Origin: UBA8337 sp965662725 | GTDB lineage: Bacteria; Pseudomonadota; Alphaproteobacteria; RS24 | Direction: 5' to 3' | Assembly (NCBI GenBank): GCA_965662725.1 | Contig: CBFIIT010000027.1 | Span: 1 to 24,243 of the forward strand | DNA length: 24,243 nucleotides | Shown here: positions 7,083 to 15,120 of the stretch, piece by piece | Position numbering within the stretch: the first letter of the stretch is position 1 | How the letters are laid out: each line of letters begins with the position of its first letter | Translations under genes and position numbers: made by a program | Notes under the pieces: model-generated | The model's database searches: none | What the model was told of the DNA's origin: nothing | Seen by the model: only the letters and a program-made list of their open reading frames with translations

Positions 7083-8078
7083 TTGGGTTTGGACCGCTTC
7101 AAACAGCTTTTACTTAAATTTCGTGGGTCTCTGATTGTTTCTGCGCTGCTTGGCGGTTTGGGGTTCGCAATGATTATCGGGCTGGTTTTCTTGCCCGGCC
7201 CGCATGGTGAGAGCAAGCGGGTTATTTTGGAGGCAGGGTCATCTTCGCGCGCCATTGCCAATCGGTTGGGCGCGGCGGAGGCGCTTCGCAGTCGGTTTTT
7301 ATTCCGGCTTTATGTGCGCTTGACCGGCCAATCGGCGCGGCTAAGAGCAGGCGAATATGACATTCCGGCAAGGGCAAACATGCCGCATATTTTGGCCGTT
7401 ATCACCGGCGGTGATGTGGTGCTGCATCCGATTACTTTTGCCGAGGGGCTGACCAGCACGCAAATCGTCAACCGGTTAAATACTGAAACCGTGCTTAGCG
7501 GCTCGGCGGTTATTCCGCCGGAAGGTAGTCTTTTGCCGGAGACTTATAATGTGGCGCGTGGCATGAGCCGTGCTGCTTTATTGGCTAAAATGCAAGCCGA
7601 CCAAAAGCAGGTGATTGATGCGCTATGGCCTAAACGGCAAAAAGGCTTGCCGATAAAATCCAAGCGCGAGGCGATTATTTTAGCATCGATTGTAGAGCGC
7701 GAAACCGGCGTTGCAGAAGAGCGGCCATTGGTGGCGGCGGTTTTCATCAATCGATTGAAAAAACGCATGCGCTTGCAGTCAGACCCGACGATTATTTACG
7801 GCATTGTCGGTGGCAAAGGAAAACTCGGTCGCCCAATACGGCGCAGCGAAATTCGTCGCAAGACAGCTTATAATACCTACCGCATTAACGGCTTGCCGCC
7901 GACCCCGATTGCCAATCCTGGGCGCGCCTCCATTGCCGCCGTGCTTAATCCTGCCGACAGTAAGGCTTTGTATTTTGTCGCTGATGGCAGCGGTGGCCAC
8001 GCTTTTGCTGAAACGCTGAGCCAGCACAATAAAAACGTCCGTCGCTGGCGGCAAATCGAAAAGCAAAATCGCAGATAG
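7083..8078 (+). CDS. mltG: Endolytic murein transglycosylase MltG (YceG-like)
   Basis: Membrane-anchored lytic transglycosylase that cuts nascent glycan strands in peptidoglycan. The 331-residue protein has one N-terminal membrane span (about residues 15-37), a LysM-like region, and the YceG catalytic block ILASIVERETG with the expected catalytic Glu205. It continues with VFINRLKKRMRLQSDPTIIYG and the NTYRINGLPPTPIANPG segment, all diagnostic. There is no ATG in the right place: the frame opens right after the fabF stop, with TTG codons at 7083 and 7089, and the first ATG (residue 30) is inside the membrane span. I use TTG at 7083; the exact start is uncertain. The yicC gene often found between mltG and gmk is absent. 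Confidence 0.93.
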   Translation: MGLDRFKQLLLKFRGSLIVSALLGGLGFAMIIGLVFLPGPHGESKRVILEAGSSSRAIANRLGAAEALRSRFLFRLYVRLTGQSARLRAGEYDIPARANMPHILAVITGGDVVLHPITFAEGLTSTQIVNRLNTETVLSGSAVIPPEGSLLPETYNVARGMSRAALLAKMQADQKQVIDALWPKRQKGLPIKSKREAIILASIVERETGVAEERPLVAAVFINRLKKRMRLQSDPTIIYGIVGGKGKLGRPIRRSEIRRKTAYNTYRINGLPPTPIANPGRASIAAVLNPADSKALYFVADGSGGHAFAETLSQHNKNVRRWRQIEKQNRR

Positions 8079-8118
8079 TGTATAGTCAGGGTCAGGCGAT
8101 TTGATTCGAGAGGCCATT

Positions 8119-8754
8119 ATGACATCTGCCATTAACCGCCGCGGTTTGATGCTGGTATTATCATCCCCTTCAGGGGCCGGTAAAACCACTTTGGCGCGTG
8201 GTTTATTGGCCAGTGATAATAATATCGCCATGTCGGTCTCTGTCACCACACGAAAGCCACGTCCGGGCGAAATTGACGGCACGGATTATCATTTTGTCGA
8301 TACGCAGGCGTTTGGCGAAATGCGTAATCGCGGTGCGTTGCTGGAGCACGCCAAAGTTTTCGATAATTATTACGGCACCCCGCGCGCGCCGGTTGAGCAG
8401 GCACTATCTGAGGGGCGCGATGTGCTGTTTGATATTGATTGGCAGGGCACGCAGCAATTGCAAGAAGCAGCGGCCGATGATTTGGTCAAGATTTTCATAT
8501 TGCCGCCAACCGCTGCCGAGCTTGAAAAGCGATTGAACAGCCGCGCGCAAGACAGCGCTGATGTCGTCGCATCGCGCATGGCCAAAGCGTCTGATGAAAT
8601 CAGCCATTATCCGGAATATGACTATATTATCGTCAATGAAGACGCTGAAGCCAGTCTGGCGCAAGTGCGCGCCATTTTGACATCAGAACGGCTGAAGCGG
8701 GGACGCCAAACAGGCTTGTCTGACTTTGTAAAGACGCTTCGCGAAGCCCTATAA
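8119..8754 (+). CDS. gmk: Guanylate kinase
   Basis: Phosphorylates GMP to GDP using ATP. The 211-residue protein has the P-loop SSPSGAGKTT (residues 15-24), the GMP-binding segment SVSVTTRKPRPGEIDGTDYHFV, and VLFDIDWQGTQQL. Length is normal. Start at 8119 with AGAGG about 5 bases upstream; an in-frame TTG at 8101 is less likely. It is last in the plus-strand block, 40 bases after mltG, and ends 12 bases from the convergent alcohol dehydrogenase. No terminator hairpin is visible between them. Confidence 0.97.
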   Translation: MTSAINRRGLMLVLSSPSGAGKTTLARGLLASDNNIAMSVSVTTRKPRPGEIDGTDYHFVDTQAFGEMRNRGALLEHAKVFDNYYGTPRAPVEQALSEGRDVLFDIDWQGTQQLQEAAADDLVKIFILPPTAAELEKRLNSRAQDSADVVASRMAKASDEISHYPEYDYIIVNEDAEASLAQVRAILTSERLKRGRQTGLSDFVKTLREAL

Positions 8755-8766
8755 AGGCATGCAGCT

Positions 8767-9813
8767 TTAGTTCTCTAAAACCACACGACCGATAATATTG
8801 CCTTCGCGTAAATCATCTAGCGTGCGGCTGGCTTCGCTCATATTGCGGGTTTCCACCGGTATCGGATTGATTTTTCCGGCTTTAACGATTTCCAGCATTT
8901 CAATCGTATCGGCCAATGTGCCGGTCATTGAACCGCCAACAGACATCGCGCGGAATGGGAACATCGGAATCGGTTGGGTGAAAGCACCGCCAAACAGGCC
9001 GACGATTTTTACTTCACCACCACGGCGCAGCGCGCCTGTGGCAAATTGCAAAGAGCCTTCCGCGCCGACAAAATCAGCAGCACCTGCGACGCCGCCATTC
9101 GTATCGGCCAGCAATTTTTTCAAATCGCCTTCCGTGCCCGGATTATAAGCAGCTTTCGCACCGGCTCCCATGGCGGCCTGCAGTTTGTTATCGTCGAGGT
9201 CAGCAACCAGCGGCGCTTCATCAAACATTTCCAGTGCAAATTGCAGCGCCATCATGCCGACACCGCCAAGCCCGACAATCAAAGCCGGTTCGCCCTTATC
9301 GCCGGTATTCAGATATTTCAGCGCCGAATAAGCGGTAATGCCGGAGCACATATAAGTGCTGGCCAGACCGGGCGCGATACCTTCTGCATCAAGGCAATAG
9401 CGTTCATGCGGCACCAGACAATGGGTTGAAAAACCGCCCGGCAAATTCACCCCAAGGGCGCGGCCATTGCATAATTGTTCGCGGCCATTATCGCAATCAT
9501 TGCAATTGCCACAGCCGATCCACGGATAGACCACGCGGCGGTCGCCGACTTTGACGTCTTTCACATCAGGGCCGATAGCGGCAACCGTGCCTTCAATTTC
9601 ATGGCCAAGGGTAAATGGGGTTTGGCGTGCGCCGCGCACATCCAATTTATTGCCGCCGCCCATGTCGAAATGGCCGTCATGAAAATGCACATCGGAATGA
9701 CAAACGCCGCAATGGCTGATTTCAACCAGCACTTCGCAACCGGTCGGTTGCGGGGTTTCGCTTTCCACCGCTTCCAGTGCGGCACCATATTCGGTAATGG
9801 CTTGGCTTTTCAT
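8767..9813 (-). CDS. Zinc-dependent alcohol dehydrogenase (MDR family)
   Basis: Probably an NAD(P)-dependent oxidoreductase acting on an alcohol or aldehyde; the substrate cannot be read from the sequence. The 348-residue protein has catalytic zinc ligands Cys38 (GVCHSD), His71-Glu72 (GHEIEG) and Cys156 (MCSGITAY). The structural zinc cysteines are 101, 104, 107 and 115 (CGNCNDCDNGREQLC), and the cofactor loop is GLGGVG at 181-186. It lies 18 bases downstream of rsmA on the same strand and is probably the last gene of a surA-rsmA-adh operon. This is not a usual member of the neighbourhood, so it may be a later insertion, though its composition looks like that of its neighbours. Confidence 0.92.
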   Translation of the reverse strand: MKSQAITEYGAALEAVESETPQPTGCEVLVEISHCGVCHSDVHFHDGHFDMGGGNKLDVRGARQTPFTLGHEIEGTVAAIGPDVKDVKVGDRRVVYPWIGCGNCNDCDNGREQLCNGRALGVNLPGGFSTHCLVPHERYCLDAEGIAPGLASTYMCSGITAYSALKYLNTGDKGEPALIVGLGGVGMMALQFALEMFDEAPLVADLDDNKLQAAMGAGAKAAYNPGTEGDLKKLLADTNGGVAGAADFVGAEGSLQFATGALRRGGEVKIVGLFGGAFTQPIPMFPFRAMSVGGSMTGTLADTIEMLEIVKAGKINPIPVETRNMSEASRTLDDLREGNIIGRVVLEN

Positions 9814-9831
9814 AGTCGCATCTCCCTCAAA

Positions 9832-10683
9832 CTATTGTTCTGCCAGCAGGCGGGCGAGCCTGCAAAATTGTTCAATATCCAAAACTTCGGCGCGCGCGGT
9901 TTCATCAATATCCGCTTGTGCCAAAAGCTTTATTGGGTCTGAGCATATCTGTTTCAGGCTGGCGCGCAACATTTTCCGCCTTTGTCCGAAGGCGGCGGCG
10001 GTCAGCTTGGCCAATATTTTCGGGTCTGCCTCAGCGCTTGGCGCGCGGCGCGGTGTTAGATGCGCAATCGCCGAGGTAACTTTCGGCGGTGGCACAAATA
10101 CCTGTCGGTCAACTTCAAAGGCCAATTGCGTATCGCAGAGCCAATTGGCCAGCACAGCCAGTCGTCCGAAATGCTTTGTGCCGGTTTGTGCCGTGATGCG
10201 CTGCGCCACTTCTTTTTGAAACATCAGCGTCATCGATAAAAATTGCGGTTGCCATGCGCCATCCTGCCAGCCGCCATCCAGCCAATCGGTCAATAAATGT
10301 GTGCCGATATTATAAGGCAGGTTGGAAACGATGCGATAAGGCCCGTCAGCCAGACTTTGCGGGGATATGGCCAGCGCATCGCCTTGCACAATGTTCAGCC
10401 GGTTCGGATAAGCAGCAGCAATATCTTCAAGCGCCGGTAAAAACCGCTCATCGGCCTCAATCACATGCACTTTGCGCGCGCCTTCCATCAGCAGGCCGCG
10501 CGTCAAACCACCGGGGCCGGGGCCGATTTCCACCACATCGCAATCGGCAATATTGCCGGCCTGTCGCGCAATGCGTCGCGTCAGATTTAAATCGAGAATA
10601 AAGTTTTGACCGAATTTTTTATCCGCCTTCAGCTCATAGGCTGAAATAACCTGGCGCAGCGGCGGCAGACCGTCATCTTGCAT
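9832..10683 (-). CDS. rsmA: 16S rRNA (adenine1518/1519-N6) dimethyltransferase
   Basis: Dimethylates two adjacent adenines in the 3' hairpin of 16S rRNA late in 30S assembly. The 283-residue protein has the SAM-binding motif I VEIGPGPGGLT (residues 51-61), an acidic residue at Glu76 for ribose binding, and the catalytic NLPYNI (121-126). It opens with the KKFGQNFILD segment typical of RsmA/KsgA. Its ATG directly follows the surA stop (TAAATG, no spacing), so translation is probably coupled. In many alphaproteobacteria pdxA lies between surA and rsmA; here it does not. Confidence 0.97.
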   Translation of the reverse strand: MQDDGLPPLRQVISAYELKADKKFGQNFILDLNLTRRIARQAGNIADCDVVEIGPGPGGLTRGLLMEGARKVHVIEADERFLPALEDIAAAYPNRLNIVQGDALAISPQSLADGPYRIVSNLPYNIGTHLLTDWLDGGWQDGAWQPQFLSMTLMFQKEVAQRITAQTGTKHFGRLAVLANWLCDTQLAFEVDRQVFVPPPKVTSAIAHLTPRRAPSAEADPKILAKLTAAAFGQRRKMLRASLKQICSDPIKLLAQADIDETARAEVLDIEQFCRLARLLAEQ

Positions 10684-11910
10684 TTAGCGATATTCCACTA
10701 CCGCATCGCGGCGCAAATCGCGCAAATGACGCCGCGCCATAATCGAGATGCGTTGAGCGAAAATATTTTCAGCAATTTCTTCGCGCGAAATGTCAACGCC
10801 AAGGTCATCTTTGCGGTCGCACACCACATAGACATTGGTCACATCGCCAAGCTCTTGCGGGGCGGTAACATCACCGGCTTCCAGTTCGGCAACCGCTAAA
10901 ATCACCGGTCGCGGCAATTGCCGCAACTCTTTCAAACCGCTGCGCTTAACGCTCGCCTTCAGCTTCTTGGCTTTGCCTTGCGCGCGCCGACAAGTTTTGA
11001 AATCAGCGACAAATTCATCAATGCGCTTGCGCTTTACCGATTTCGGAAAGCTCGCGGTCAGTACGTCAAATTTGTTTTTCTCAGGTGACACACCACCGGT
11101 GCGTTTATCAGCTAATGCGAGAATATAAACACCGGCTGTTGTCGGTATCGGTGGTGAGATTTGGCCAACCTGCAATTGCCGCACGACTTGTGCCAGACGC
11201 GGGTTTAATTGGTCGGCGGAAATCCAGCCCAATTGACCGCCGCGCGCGGCTGTCGGCGCAATTGAGAATTGCCGCGCCAAGGCCGGAAAACTGACACCGG
11301 ATTGCAGTTGCTGAACAATCTGTCCGGATATTTGTCTTACATCATCTTCGGTCGCAAAGCTGTCGAGATTGAGCAGGATTTCGCTTATCAAATAGCGCGT
11401 CTGATTAACTGCTTGAACGGCCTTTTCATATTGCTCATCAATTTCGCGGTCGCCGACTTTAATCCGCGAACTGAAACTCCGGCGGACAAATTGGTTCCAT
11501 GCGAGTTCGGCACGAATTTGGGTGGCCAGCGTTTCCTCTTTAATGTCTTTCTCTTCGAGGAATTCCTTAATGCCGTCCAGCGTCCGGTCGTCTTGCTTGG
11601 CCAGCAATTCCATACGCCGGTCGATCTCATCTTCTTCAATACTGATTTCAACCCGCTGCGCTTCTTGCATTTGCAGCTTTTCATCAACCAGAGAGCGCAA
11701 TACTTGCTCGCGCATGCGCTCAATCATTTGCGGCGTTTTTTCAATGCCGGAAGTGACGAAAAACAAATCAACCCTCTGGTCGACATCATAGAGAGAGATA
11801 ACTTGATCATTCACAATCGCAGCTATGCCCTCAATATCGCGCGCTTGTGCGCCCATCGGCAAACCCGCCAGCAGCAAGCAAACAAAAAGTAATCGGGTGA
11901 CAAATTTCAT
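10684..11910 (-). CDS. surA: SurA-like periplasmic chaperone / peptidylprolyl isomerase
   Basis: Helps fold outer-membrane proteins in the periplasm. The 408-residue protein begins with a signal peptide (MKFVTRLLFVCLLLAGLPMGAQA by residue 23, AQA cleavage site). A SurA N-terminal domain follows (EGIAAIVNDQVISLYDVDQRVDL). One parvulin-type isomerase domain lies at about residues 172-270 (FPALARQFSIAP, GGQLGWI, VYILALADKR). A C-terminal segment of about 138 residues is not a clear second parvulin domain, unlike Escherichia coli SurA, which has two. No clear Shine-Dalgarno is seen (CGAG about 8 bases upstream). It heads the minus-strand surA-rsmA-adh run, divergent from pepA. The lptD gene usually next to it is missing. 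Confidence 0.92.
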   Translation of the reverse strand: MKFVTRLLFVCLLLAGLPMGAQARDIEGIAAIVNDQVISLYDVDQRVDLFFVTSGIEKTPQMIERMREQVLRSLVDEKLQMQEAQRVEISIEEDEIDRRMELLAKQDDRTLDGIKEFLEEKDIKEETLATQIRAELAWNQFVRRSFSSRIKVGDREIDEQYEKAVQAVNQTRYLISEILLNLDSFATEDDVRQISGQIVQQLQSGVSFPALARQFSIAPTAARGGQLGWISADQLNPRLAQVVRQLQVGQISPPIPTTAGVYILALADKRTGGVSPEKNKFDVLTASFPKSVKRKRIDEFVADFKTCRRAQGKAKKLKASVKRSGLKELRQLPRPVILAVAELEAGDVTAPQELGDVTNVYVVCDRKDDLGVDISREEIAENIFAQRISIMARRHLRDLRRDAVVEYR

Positions 11911-11939
11911 TTTTGACTCGTTTTTGTGTGTCGAAATGA

Positions 11940-11975
11940 CATATCAGAGTTTCAACTCTTATCTCAAATGAGAGT
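11940..11975. promoter_or_regulatory. Overlapping inverted repeats in the surA-pepA divergent region
   Basis: AGAGTT-TC-AACTCT at 11946-11959 is a perfect 6-bp inverted repeat. Its right arm ACTCT can instead pair with AGAGT at 11971-11975, and TCTCA-AA-TGAGA lies between. On the minus strand a weak surA promoter can be drawn (TTGAGA at 11967-11962, with a poor -10 near 11940-11945), which would place the first palindrome in its spacer. This looks like an operator candidate. No regulator is identified. Confidence 0.4.
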
Positions 11976-12049
11976 GGACGACCAGATATTTACGCCATAA
12001 TGTTGGTAACAAGATAACAGTTCAAGCCCCTTGGAATTCGGAGAAAAAA

Positions 12050-13534
12050 ATGCCCCTGACAATCGCTTTTGCCACAGATAAATTGCCGGAAAAAGGCTCG
12101 CTCATCATCACCGCAACAGACGGTGGCAAGCTCGGCCCGTTGGGCAAGCAATTGGATAAGAAAATCGGCGGCGCCATCAGCAAGGCAATGAAAATCAAAA
12201 AATTTAAAGGCAAGCCCGCCTCTATGTTCGCCTTGCTGGCACCGGCCAAATCAGACCTCGACCGGATTGTCGTTCTCGGTGTCGGCAATGGTAAAAAACT
12301 ATCGGCCTCTGACGCGGAAAAAATGGGCGGCACGGCCTTGGGCGCAGTGGAAAAGGCCGAAGGCAATGTCACGTTTTTATTGGAACCGCTGGGTGGCAAT
12401 GTCGCTGATGGCGAGATTGCTGCGCGCGCGGCGGTCGGCGCTTTTTTGCGCGACTATAAATTCGAAACCTATAAGACAAAAAACAAAACCCAAGGCGGCC
12501 CGAAGAAATTTACTGTAGCAACGAAGGCCGGCGCGGCAGCCAAAAAGGCTTATGCGGAATTGAAAGCGGTGGCTGATGGCACGATTATTGCGCGTGATTT
12601 GGTCAATGAACCGTCAAATATTTTGACTCCGCCGGAATTTGCCAAACGCGCCAAAGCCTTGACCAAGCTGGGTGTGAAAGTCGAGGTGCTGAGCGAGGCG
12701 CAGATGAAGAAACTCGGCATGGGCTCATTGCTGGGTGTTGGGCAGGGCAGTGTGCAGCCCAGCCAAATGGTTATTATGCAATGGGAAGGCGCCGCCAAAT
12801 CGAAACAGCCTGTGGCTTTTGTCGGTAAAGGCGTGTGTTTTGATACGGGCGGTATTTCGATTAAGCCTGCCGGTGGCATGGAAGATATGAAGGGCGATAT
12901 GGGCGGCGCGGCAGCGGTGACCGGTCTGATGCACGCTTTGGCTGGCCGCAAGGCAAAGGTTAATGCGATCGGCGTTATCGGTCTGGTAGAAAATATGCCT
13001 GACGGCAATGCCCAACGGCCGGGTGATGTCGTCACCTCCATGTCGGGGCAAACGATTGAAGTTTTGAACACTGACGCCGAGGGTCGTCTGGTGCTGGCCG
13101 ATGCGCTTTGGTACACGCAAAAGCGCTTTAAGCCGCAATTCATGATTGATTTGGCGACGCTGACCGGAGCCATTATGATTGCGCTGGGGCAAGATTATGC
13201 CGGTATGTTTGCCAGTGATGACAAGCTGGCCAATCAATTGACTGAAATCGGTGAGGCTGAAGGCGAAAAAGTCTGGCGCATGCCGATGAATGATAATTTT
13301 GACAAAATGATCAACACGCCAAATGCCGATATGAAAAACATCGGTGGGCGCTATGCCGGCTCATCAACCGCGGCGCAGTTCTTGAAACGCTTCACCAATG
13401 ATGTGCCTTGGGTACATCTCGATATTGCCGGCACTGCCATGGGCAGCCCGAAATCCTCGACCAGCCGCACATGGGCATCGGGTTATGGCGTACGCCTGCT
13501 CGACCGTCTGGTGAAGGCGCATTACGAAAAATAA
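12050..13534 (+). CDS. pepA: Leucyl aminopeptidase (M17 family)
   Basis: Cytosolic metallopeptidase that removes N-terminal residues from peptides; in some bacteria it also acts as a DNA-binding regulator. The 494-residue protein has an N-terminal macro-like domain and the catalytic domain. Metal and active-site residues are in VGKGVCFDTGGISIKP (Lys260, Asp265, Lys272), Asp283, and the signature NTDAEGRL (340-347; Asp342, Glu344, Arg346). Shine-Dalgarno GGAG precedes the ATG by about 6 bases. It heads the pepA-holC pair; the stop overlaps the holC start (TAATG). Confidence 0.97.
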   Translation: MPLTIAFATDKLPEKGSLIITATDGGKLGPLGKQLDKKIGGAISKAMKIKKFKGKPASMFALLAPAKSDLDRIVVLGVGNGKKLSASDAEKMGGTALGAVEKAEGNVTFLLEPLGGNVADGEIAARAAVGAFLRDYKFETYKTKNKTQGGPKKFTVATKAGAAAKKAYAELKAVADGTIIARDLVNEPSNILTPPEFAKRAKALTKLGVKVEVLSEAQMKKLGMGSLLGVGQGSVQPSQMVIMQWEGAAKSKQPVAFVGKGVCFDTGGISIKPAGGMEDMKGDMGGAAAVTGLMHALAGRKAKVNAIGVIGLVENMPDGNAQRPGDVVTSMSGQTIEVLNTDAEGRLVLADALWYTQKRFKPQFMIDLATLTGAIMIALGQDYAGMFASDDKLANQLTEIGEAEGEKVWRMPMNDNFDKMINTPNADMKNIGGRYAGSSTAAQFLKRFTNDVPWVHLDIAGTAMGSPKSSTSRTWASGYGVRLLDRLVKAHYEK

Positions 13535-13995
13535 TGAGCGAGGTTCTGTTCTATCATCTGGAGCGTCAGACGCTGGAACAGGCTTTGCCTTTATTGCTGG
13601 ACGCAACGCTGAAACGCGGTTGGAAGGCGGTGGTGCAAGCCGGTTCTGAAGAGCGCGTGCAGGCACTCGACGCGCATTTATGGAGCTATAAGGATGACGC
13701 GTTTCTGCCGCATGCCGCAAACGGCGATGCGCGCTTTGCCGAGCATGTAGACAGCCAACCGATTTGGCTGACCCATGAAAATGAAACACCGAATGAAGCG
13801 AATGTTTTGTTTCTCGTCGATGGGGCGGAACGCGAGGCGATAGAGGGGTTTGAGCGTTGCGTGTTTATGTTTGACGGGCGCGATGAAGAAAATGTTGCTC
13901 GTGCTCGCGCCCGTTGGGCCGTGCTGAAAGATGCCGGTCACGAACTGACTTATTGGCAGCAATCGGCAGAAGGCAAATGGGAGCAAAAAGCCTAG
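13534..13995 (+). CDS. holC: DNA polymerase III chi subunit
   Basis: Chi links the clamp loader to single-stranded DNA binding protein. The 153-residue product has the family features EVLFYHLERQTLEQALPLLL, a WSY(K)DDAFLPH segment, PIWLT and the VLFLVDG...FERCVFMFDGRDEENVARARARW block. It overlaps the pepA stop by one base, and the same frame open upstream of 13534 lies inside pepA and is not used. Next to pepA, this is the standard position for holC. A promoter for ndk begins at its stop codon. Confidence 0.95.
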   Translation: MSEVLFYHLERQTLEQALPLLLDATLKRGWKAVVQAGSEERVQALDAHLWSYKDDAFLPHAANGDARFAEHVDSQPIWLTHENETPNEANVLFLVDGAEREAIEGFERCVFMFDGRDEENVARARARWAVLKDAGHELTYWQQSAEGKWEQKA

Positions 13996-13996
13996 C

Positions 13997-14025
13997 TTGC
14001 ACTCGCGGCAAAGCCCGCCTATAAA
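13997..14025 (+). promoter_or_regulatory. Predicted ndk promoter
   Basis: TTGCAC at 13997-14002, a 17-base spacer and TATAAA at 14020-14025. It begins two bases after the holC stop. Transcription would start near 14032, leaving a leader of about 26 bases that includes the Shine-Dalgarno GAGGA at 14046-14050. Confidence 0.6.
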
Positions 14026-14057
14026 GCGCTCAAGTTAACCAGATTGAGGAACTCCCA

Positions 14058-14480
14058 ATGGCTATCGAGCGTACTTTTTCCATCATCAAACCGGATGCCA
14101 CCAAGCGCAATCTGACCGGTAAAATCATTGACCGCTTTGAAAGCAATGGCCTGCGTATCATCGCCTCCAAGCGCATTCACATGACCCGCGAGCAAGCCGG
14201 TGAGTTTTACGGCGTGCATAAAGAACGTCCTTTCTACAATGACCTTGTCGATTTCATGATTTCAGGCCCGGTTGTTGTGCAGGTTTTGGAAGGCGAAAAC
14301 GCCATTGCCAAAAACCGCGAAATTATGGGCGCAACCAATCCGGCTGAAGCCGATGAAGGCACCATTCGTAAAGATTTCGCCGAGAGCATTGATGCCAATT
14401 CCGTGCACGGTTCAGACGCACCGGAAACCGCTGCCGAAGAAATTAAATTCTTCTTCAGCGATGACGAGCTTGTTGGCTAA
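14058..14480 (+). CDS. ndk: Nucleoside diphosphate kinase
   Basis: Balances nucleoside triphosphate pools by transferring the gamma phosphate through a phosphohistidine. The 140-residue protein has IIKPDATKRNL at the N-terminus and the active site NSVHGSD with His117. Length is normal. Shine-Dalgarno GAGGA is 7 bases upstream. It has its own predicted promoter and its own terminator, so it is probably a single-gene transcript. Confidence 0.98.
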   Translation: MAIERTFSIIKPDATKRNLTGKIIDRFESNGLRIIASKRIHMTREQAGEFYGVHKERPFYNDLVDFMISGPVVVQVLEGENAIAKNREIMGATNPAEADEGTIRKDFAESIDANSVHGSDAPETAAEEIKFFFSDDELVG

Positions 14481-14492
14481 CGCTCGACATAT

Positions 14493-14528
14493 ATTTTGAA
14501 TTTGGTGGGTATTTTTGAATTTGGCGGG
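14493..14528. repeat. 19-bp direct repeat downstream of ndk
   Basis: TTTTGAATTTGGTGGG (from 14494) and TTTTGAATTTGGCGGG (from 14513) are adjacent copies 19 bases apart with one difference. The second copy supplies the left arm of the ndk terminator. Confidence 0.8.
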
Positions 14529-14548
14529 CCTAAGTGCCCGCCATTTTT
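14522..14548 (+). terminator. Intrinsic terminator of ndk, overlapping the purN stop
   Basis: TGGCGGGC (14522-14529), a six-base loop CTAAGT, GCCCGCCA (14536-14543), then five T (14544-14548). The stem is eight perfect pairs, GC-rich. The loop contains the complement of the purN stop (14530-14532), and the right arm and T-run are purN codons. On the minus strand no T-run follows, so it should work mainly for ndk. Confidence 0.85.
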
Positions 14549-15120
14549 GTAAGCACCACATCCAGCGCTTCCGGATAGGCGATATGCTCTTGCGCCAATA
14601 CGCGGGCGGCGAGCGTGTCGGGGGTATCATCGGGCATTATCGGCACAGATTTTTGCACGATAATCGGCCCTTCATCCATTTCAGGCCGCATATAATGCAC
14701 GGTGCAGCCATGCTGTTTATCACCCGCTGCCAAAGCCTGCTGGTGCGTGTTAAGGCCTTTATATTTGGGCAGTAAAGAAGGGTGAATATTTATCAGCCTA
14801 TCATGCCATTTATTAACGAAACCGGCGGTCAGTAGCCGCATGAACCCGGCGCAGCAAACCAATTCAATATTAGCGGCGCGCAATGTATCATCCAATTTGG
14901 CGTCAAATGCGGCGCGGCTTTCAAACCCCTTATGGTCAATCACCGCGTGAGGAATGTTTTCAGCACGGCAAAAATCAAGGCCACCCGCTTGCGGGCGATT
15001 GCTGACTGCCAAGCTTAAGTCTGCCGCAACGTCAGCGCGCGCCATATGCGCCGCCAGTGACTTTAGATTGCTGCCGCGACCGGAAAATAAAATAGCGATT
15101 TTGACCGGCGGCCGGCTCAT
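14530..15120 (-). CDS. purN: Phosphoribosylglycinamide formyltransferase
   Basis: Transfers a formyl group from 10-formyltetrahydrofolate to GAR, the third step of purine synthesis. The 196-residue protein has the phosphate-binding loop FSGRGSNL, and catalytic Asn111 and His113 in NIHPSLLP plus Asp149 in MRPEMDEGP. The start ATG at 15120 overlaps the purM stop by one base (TGATG); a TTG six bases upstream is less likely. The 3' end is shared with the ndk terminator. Confidence 0.96.
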   Translation of the reverse strand: MSRPPVKIAILFSGRGSNLKSLAAHMARADVAADLSLAVSNRPQAGGLDFCRAENIPHAVIDHKGFESRAAFDAKLDDTLRAANIELVCCAGFMRLLTAGFVNKWHDRLINIHPSLLPKYKGLNTHQQALAAGDKQHGCTVHYMRPEMDEGPIIVQKSVPIMPDDTPDTLAARVLAQEHIAYPEALDVVLTKMAGT

